From: an uncultured Faecalibaculum sp.
GTDB lineage: Bacteria; Bacillota_I; Bacilli_A; Erysipelotrichales; Erysipelotrichaceae
Assembly (NCBI RefSeq): GCF_910588395.1
Contig: NZ_CAJUPA010000010.1
Coordinates: 1 to 60,646 of the forward strand
Direction: 5' to 3'
DNA length: 60,646 nt
Shown here: in pieces, positions 57,868-60,646 of the stretch
Layout: each line of letters begins with the position of its first letter
How positions within the stretch are numbered: position 1 is the first letter of the stretch
Position numbers and translations under genes: made by a program
Notes under the pieces: generated by a model
Told to the model about the DNA's origin: nothing
Databases searched by the model: none
Seen by the model: only the letters and a program-made list of their open reading frames with translations

Positions 57868-59041
57868 AACTGGTGAATTTGCAAAGCTGGCAGGAACAAC
57901 GGAAAAAACCATTCGGTACTATGACAGAATAGGTATTCTGAAACCCTCAAACCACTCTGATAAAGGATATAGACTGTATACTGATGCAGATCTTCTCAAG
58001 CTTCAGAAAATACTCTTTCTAAAAAAGCTGGGATTTGAGCTGTCAGAAATTGTTGGACTTGTGGAGGGTGAAGAAGATTTTTCTCACACATTAGCAGAAC
58101 AGAAAAAACTGATCAGCCAGAAAATATCTTCTTTAAAAATTGTAGAGGATTCCATTACTCAGCTGATGAAGCGGGGAGAAGGGTATGGATGGGCAGATAT
58201 AGCTGAACTGATTCGGTTGATGAATGAAAGTTCCCAGGTTGCAGATAATTACAGAGACAGCAGGGACCTTAATGTCAGAATCCGACTGCATAATCTGTAT
58301 TCAACGAATCCTATAGAGTGGTTTGACTGGGTAAGCTCTCAAATTCAGTTCACGGGAAAAAACAGAATTCTAGAGGTCGGATGCGGGAATGGACGGTTGT
58401 GGTCATCCATCAATAAATCGGCCTACCGGAATAGAGAGGTGTTCCTTACTGATAAATCCACAGGTATGGTAGAGGAAGTGCGAAAGAGATTTGGAAAAGA
58501 TGTGAATTGCCTGCAGGCAGATTGTGAATCCATTCCATTTAAAGATTCGTATTTTGATTTGGTGATAGCAAATCATGTCCTGTTTTACTTGAAAGATATT
58601 TCTCGGGGCCTTGCGGAAATAGTTCGTGTACTGAGGCCAAACGGTCAATTGATTTGTACCAGTTACAGCGAAAACCATATGCAGGAAATATCTGATTTAT
58701 GCAGAGAATTCAATCCAATGATTTATCTGTCTTCAGATAGGCTCCAGGAACGTTTTGGCTATGAAAATGGAAAAGAAATTCTGGAAAGATATTTTGATGT
58801 GATCAATTGCAATCTATATAGAGATCAGTTGAAGATCGATCGCCCTGAACCACTCCTGAGCTATATTCTGAGCTGTCATGGTAATCAGACAGAGATTTTG
58901 ACTCCACAACTGGAGCAGTTTAAGAATTTTCTGTCGAAGAAAATCAAAGCGAATGGAGCGATATTTGTAACGAAGGAAGCATGTGTATTTGACTGTAAAC
59001 ATCCCAAAGCATTGCTCTCGCTGTTGTCACAACGGAAATAA
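57860..59041 (+). CDS. MerR helix-turn-helix fused to a SAM methyltransferase
   Basis: 393 residues. Residues 1-72 are a MerR DNA-binding domain: YKTGEFAKLAGTTEKTIRYY, DRIGILKPS, GYRLYTDADL. A helical dimerisation segment covers about 73-125. From about 165 a class I methyltransferase follows: ILEVGCGNGRLWSSI (motif I), LTDKSTGMVEEV, CLQADCESIPFKDSYFDLVI and EIVRVLRPNGQLIC. Both parts look complete. MerR-methyltransferase fusions exist in Firmicutes, without a settled function. It overlaps the upstream glycosyltransferase by eight bases, so it is translated as part of the glycan operon. It may methylate the glycan or a lipid and control the operon at once. Confidence 0.85.
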   Translation: MYKTGEFAKLAGTTEKTIRYYDRIGILKPSNHSDKGYRLYTDADLLKLQKILFLKKLGFELSEIVGLVEGEEDFSHTLAEQKKLISQKISSLKIVEDSITQLMKRGEGYGWADIAELIRLMNESSQVADNYRDSRDLNVRIRLHNLYSTNPIEWFDWVSSQIQFTGKNRILEVGCGNGRLWSSINKSAYRNREVFLTDKSTGMVEEVRKRFGKDVNCLQADCESIPFKDSYFDLVIANHVLFYLKDISRGLAEIVRVLRPNGQLICTSYSENHMQEISDLCREFNPMIYLSSDRLQERFGYENGKEILERYFDVINCNLYRDQLKIDRPEPLLSYILSCHGNQTEILTPQLEQFKNFLSKKIKANGAIFVTKEACVFDCKHPKALLSLLSQRK

Positions 59042-59060
59042 ACCCAGTATTTATGATTGA

Positions 59061-59079
59061 CCCTGACCTTAGGTCAGGG
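59061..59079 (+). terminator. Hairpin between the MerR-methyltransferase and rmlA
   Basis: CCCTGACC-TTA-GGTCAGGG (59061-59079), a perfect 8-bp stem with a 3-base loop, followed by TTTATTGTGTTT. Leaky terminator, or an operator for the MerR protein: spacing from the rmlA start is 30 bases. Confidence 0.6.
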
Positions 59080-59109
59080 TTTATTGTGTTTACATTGGAG
59101 GTATATTCC

Positions 59110-59988
59110 ATGAAAGGCATTATTCTGGCTGGAGGAAGCGGAACCCGTCTGTATCCTCTGACAAAAGTCACATCCAAACAGCTTCTGCCCATTTACGACA
59201 AGCCCATGATTTATTACCCCATGAGTATTCTCATGCAGGCAGGAATCAAAGATATTCTGATTATCTCCACACCGGAAGATACACCTCGCTTCGAGGAACT
59301 CCTTGGTGATGGCCATCAGTTTGGCGTGAATCTGTCTTACAAAGTTCAGCCTTCTCCGGATGGTCTGGCACAGGCATTCATTCTGGGTGAAGAATTCATT
59401 GGAGATGACTCTGTTGCCATGATCCTGGGGGATAACATTTTCCATGGCCATGGACTTGCCAAAAGGCTTCGGGCTGCAGCAGCCAGAAAAGACGGCGCCA
59501 CTGTGTTTGGCTATTATGTGGAAGATCCTGAACGGTTTGGTGCCGTAGAGTTTGATGGAGAAGGTAAAGCAGTATCTCTGGAAGAGAAACCCGAGAATCC
59601 TAAATCAAACTATGCTGTAACTGGTCTGTATTTCTATGACAACAATGTAGTCAAGTATGCCAAAAATCTGAAACCGAGCCCCCGCGGAGAGCTGGAGATC
59701 ACAGATTTGAATCGCATCTACCTGGATAACGGAAACTTAAATGTGACTCTTCTGGGAGACGGATTTACCTGGCTGGATACAGGCACCCATCAGTCGCTGG
59801 TGGATGCGACAAATTTTGTGAAAACCATTGAGGAACACCAGCACAGGAAGATTGCCTGTCTGGAAGAAATTGCTTATGACAATGGCTGGATTGGTCTTGA
59901 TCAGCTTAAGGACACTTATGAAATCTACAAGAAAAACCAGTACGGTGATTACTTGAAGAAAATCATGGAACGGAAATACATCAAATAG
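59110..59988 (+). CDS. rmlA: Glucose-1-phosphate thymidylyltransferase
   Basis: 292 residues from ATG 59110 behind GGAGG. First step of dTDP-L-rhamnose synthesis (dTTP plus glucose-1-phosphate). MKGIILAGGSGTRLYPLTK is the nucleotide-binding signature; QLLPIYDKPMIYYPMS, ILGDNIFHGHGL, SLEEKPENPKS and FTWLDTGTHQSL are RmlA blocks. Somewhat richer in GC than the glycosyltransferases before it. Confidence 0.97.
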   Translation: MKGIILAGGSGTRLYPLTKVTSKQLLPIYDKPMIYYPMSILMQAGIKDILIISTPEDTPRFEELLGDGHQFGVNLSYKVQPSPDGLAQAFILGEEFIGDDSVAMILGDNIFHGHGLAKRLRAAAARKDGATVFGYYVEDPERFGAVEFDGEGKAVSLEEKPENPKSNYAVTGLYFYDNNVVKYAKNLKPSPRGELEITDLNRIYLDNGNLNVTLLGDGFTWLDTGTHQSLVDATNFVKTIEEHQHRKIACLEEIAYDNGWIGLDQLKDTYEIYKKNQYGDYLKKIMERKYIK

Positions 59989-59997
59989 GAGGAAGCT

Positions 59998-60573
59998 ATG
60001 AAAGTAACTGAAACTGCCATCCCAGGCGTATTGATTGTCGATACTGATGTGTTTGGAGACAACAGAGGTTATTTCACAGAGACTTATTCCAAGCCAAAAT
60101 ATGAAAAACTGGGAATCAATGTTGATTTTGTTCAGGACAATATGTCTTTCAGCGCTGTGCCAGGTACTTTGAGAGGACTGCATTGGCAGAACCCGCCTTA
60201 CGCACAGTCCAAACTGGTTTCCTGCACCAAAGGCAAAGTTATTGACGTAGCAGTGGATATCAGAAAAGGAAGTCCTACATTTGGACAATGGGTATCTGTA
60301 GAACTGTCTGAAGACAATCATCGTCAGTTCTTTATTCCTCAGGGATTTGCTCATGGATTTCTGACACTGACACCTGATGTGGAATTCCGGTATAAAGTAG
60401 ATAACGTTTACAACAAGGAATCTGAAGGTGGAATGCGCTATGATGATCCCACCGTAAGCGTTGACTGGGGAACTCTGCTGCAGGGAATTGAGCCGGTTTT
60501 ATCCGAAAAGGATAAATCAGGGCCGACTCTGGAACAATCGGATAATCTGTTTATATATGGTGAGAATTGCTGA
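59998..60573 (+). CDS. rmlC: dTDP-4-dehydrorhamnose 3,5-epimerase
   Basis: 191 residues, GGAGGAAGCT before the ATG, nine bases after rmlA. Cupin-fold epimerase, third step of dTDP-rhamnose synthesis. Motifs: DNRGYFTETY, GTLRGLHWQNPPYAQSKLV with the catalytic His, VIDVAVDIRKGSPTFGQW, and FIPQGFAHGFLTL. rmlB and rmlD would be expected to follow beyond the window. After the stop only 73 bases remain; a 21-codon ATG frame there (60573-60638) is not convincing. Confidence 0.97.
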   Translation: MKVTETAIPGVLIVDTDVFGDNRGYFTETYSKPKYEKLGINVDFVQDNMSFSAVPGTLRGLHWQNPPYAQSKLVSCTKGKVIDVAVDIRKGSPTFGQWVSVELSEDNHRQFFIPQGFAHGFLTLTPDVEFRYKVDNVYNKESEGGMRYDDPTVSVDWGTLLQGIEPVLSEKDKSGPTLEQSDNLFIYGENC

Positions 60574-60646
60574 TGATGCATGAAGATATAAAAATCTTGA
60601 TAGACTACCAAGCTCAGTTAATGGCTTATCACACATAAATAGCGCC

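Noticed and set aside
60573..60638. 21-codon open frame after rmlC
   Set aside because: It overlaps the rmlC stop by one base, has no clear ribosome site and no recognisable content. rmlB or rmlD probably begins beyond the window.
1..60646. tRNA or rRNA genes, insertion sequences, prophage or plasmid origins
   Set aside because: I saw no cloverleaf sequence, rRNA stretch, transposase motif, integrase or replication-origin pattern on either strand.

Overview
The window reads as chromosome of a Gram-positive Bacillota bacterium, most likely from the Erysipelotrichales/Erysipelotrichaceae. The reasons are PTS sugar systems with CcpA-type cre sites, Firmicute-style -35/-10 promoters, a stripped division cluster (mraZ-rsmH-ftsL-PBP with PASTA domains-ftsA-like-ftsZ), LytR-CpsA-Psr proteins, and no outer-membrane or sporulation genes. 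The family assignment is inference. Most of the window is GC-rich. The first ~165 bases and everything after about 48.1 kb are visibly more AT-rich.

Layout. 0-3.3 kb: an AT-rich left edge with one partial gene, abutting a 5'-truncated nitroimidazole-reductase-like remnant; then a MerR regulator, a broken epimerase and a TetR regulator. 3.3-7.6 kb: a large PLD-nuclease/helicase/DUF3427 protein, a VanZ-like protein and a DnaQ-like exonuclease, all leftward. 7.7-15 kb: K+-type membrane pyrophosphatase, divergent tsaC/mnmE, a DUF1622 protein, then a small operon led by an HTH protein carrying 17 uninterrupted G-x-x-S-x pentapeptides. 15-17 kb: an orphan PTS IIB and lysS. 17.2-21.8 kb: ArsR-type regulator divergent from a GH2 glycosidase and its GPH symporter. 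22-28.5 kb: a hexitol PTS operon (mtlA-mtlR-mtlF-fruK-like-sorE-like) in which the usual mtlD is missing. 28.7-35.2 kb: small membrane proteins, an alpha/beta hydrolase, a flavodiiron protein, a probable unannotated small RNA, two chromate-transporter halves and a lactate permease. 35.3-41.9 kb: the division cluster. 42.2-46 kb: a cell-surface O-acetylation operon (SGNH, DUF4358, MBOAT, DHHW). 46.2-60.6 kb: cell-wall glycopolymer assembly, with two LCP ligases, an ABC glycan exporter, five glycosyltransferases, a MerR-methyltransferase fusion and rmlA/rmlC for dTDP-rhamnose.

How they work together. Mannitol would enter by MtlA/MtlF. The replacement of mtlD by a SorE-type dehydrogenase next to a 1-phosphofructokinase suggests a route through fructose-1-phosphate. 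The glycan block would make rhamnose-containing chains, export them by the TagGH-like ABC pair, attach them to the wall by LCP enzymes and possibly modify them by O-acetylation.

Two themes cut across the window. At least five genes have a -10 hexamer exactly six bases before the ATG and little or no Shine-Dalgarno, suggesting leaderless transcripts. Three genes carry apparent frameshifts at or near their starts or in the body; these could be real decay or consensus errors.
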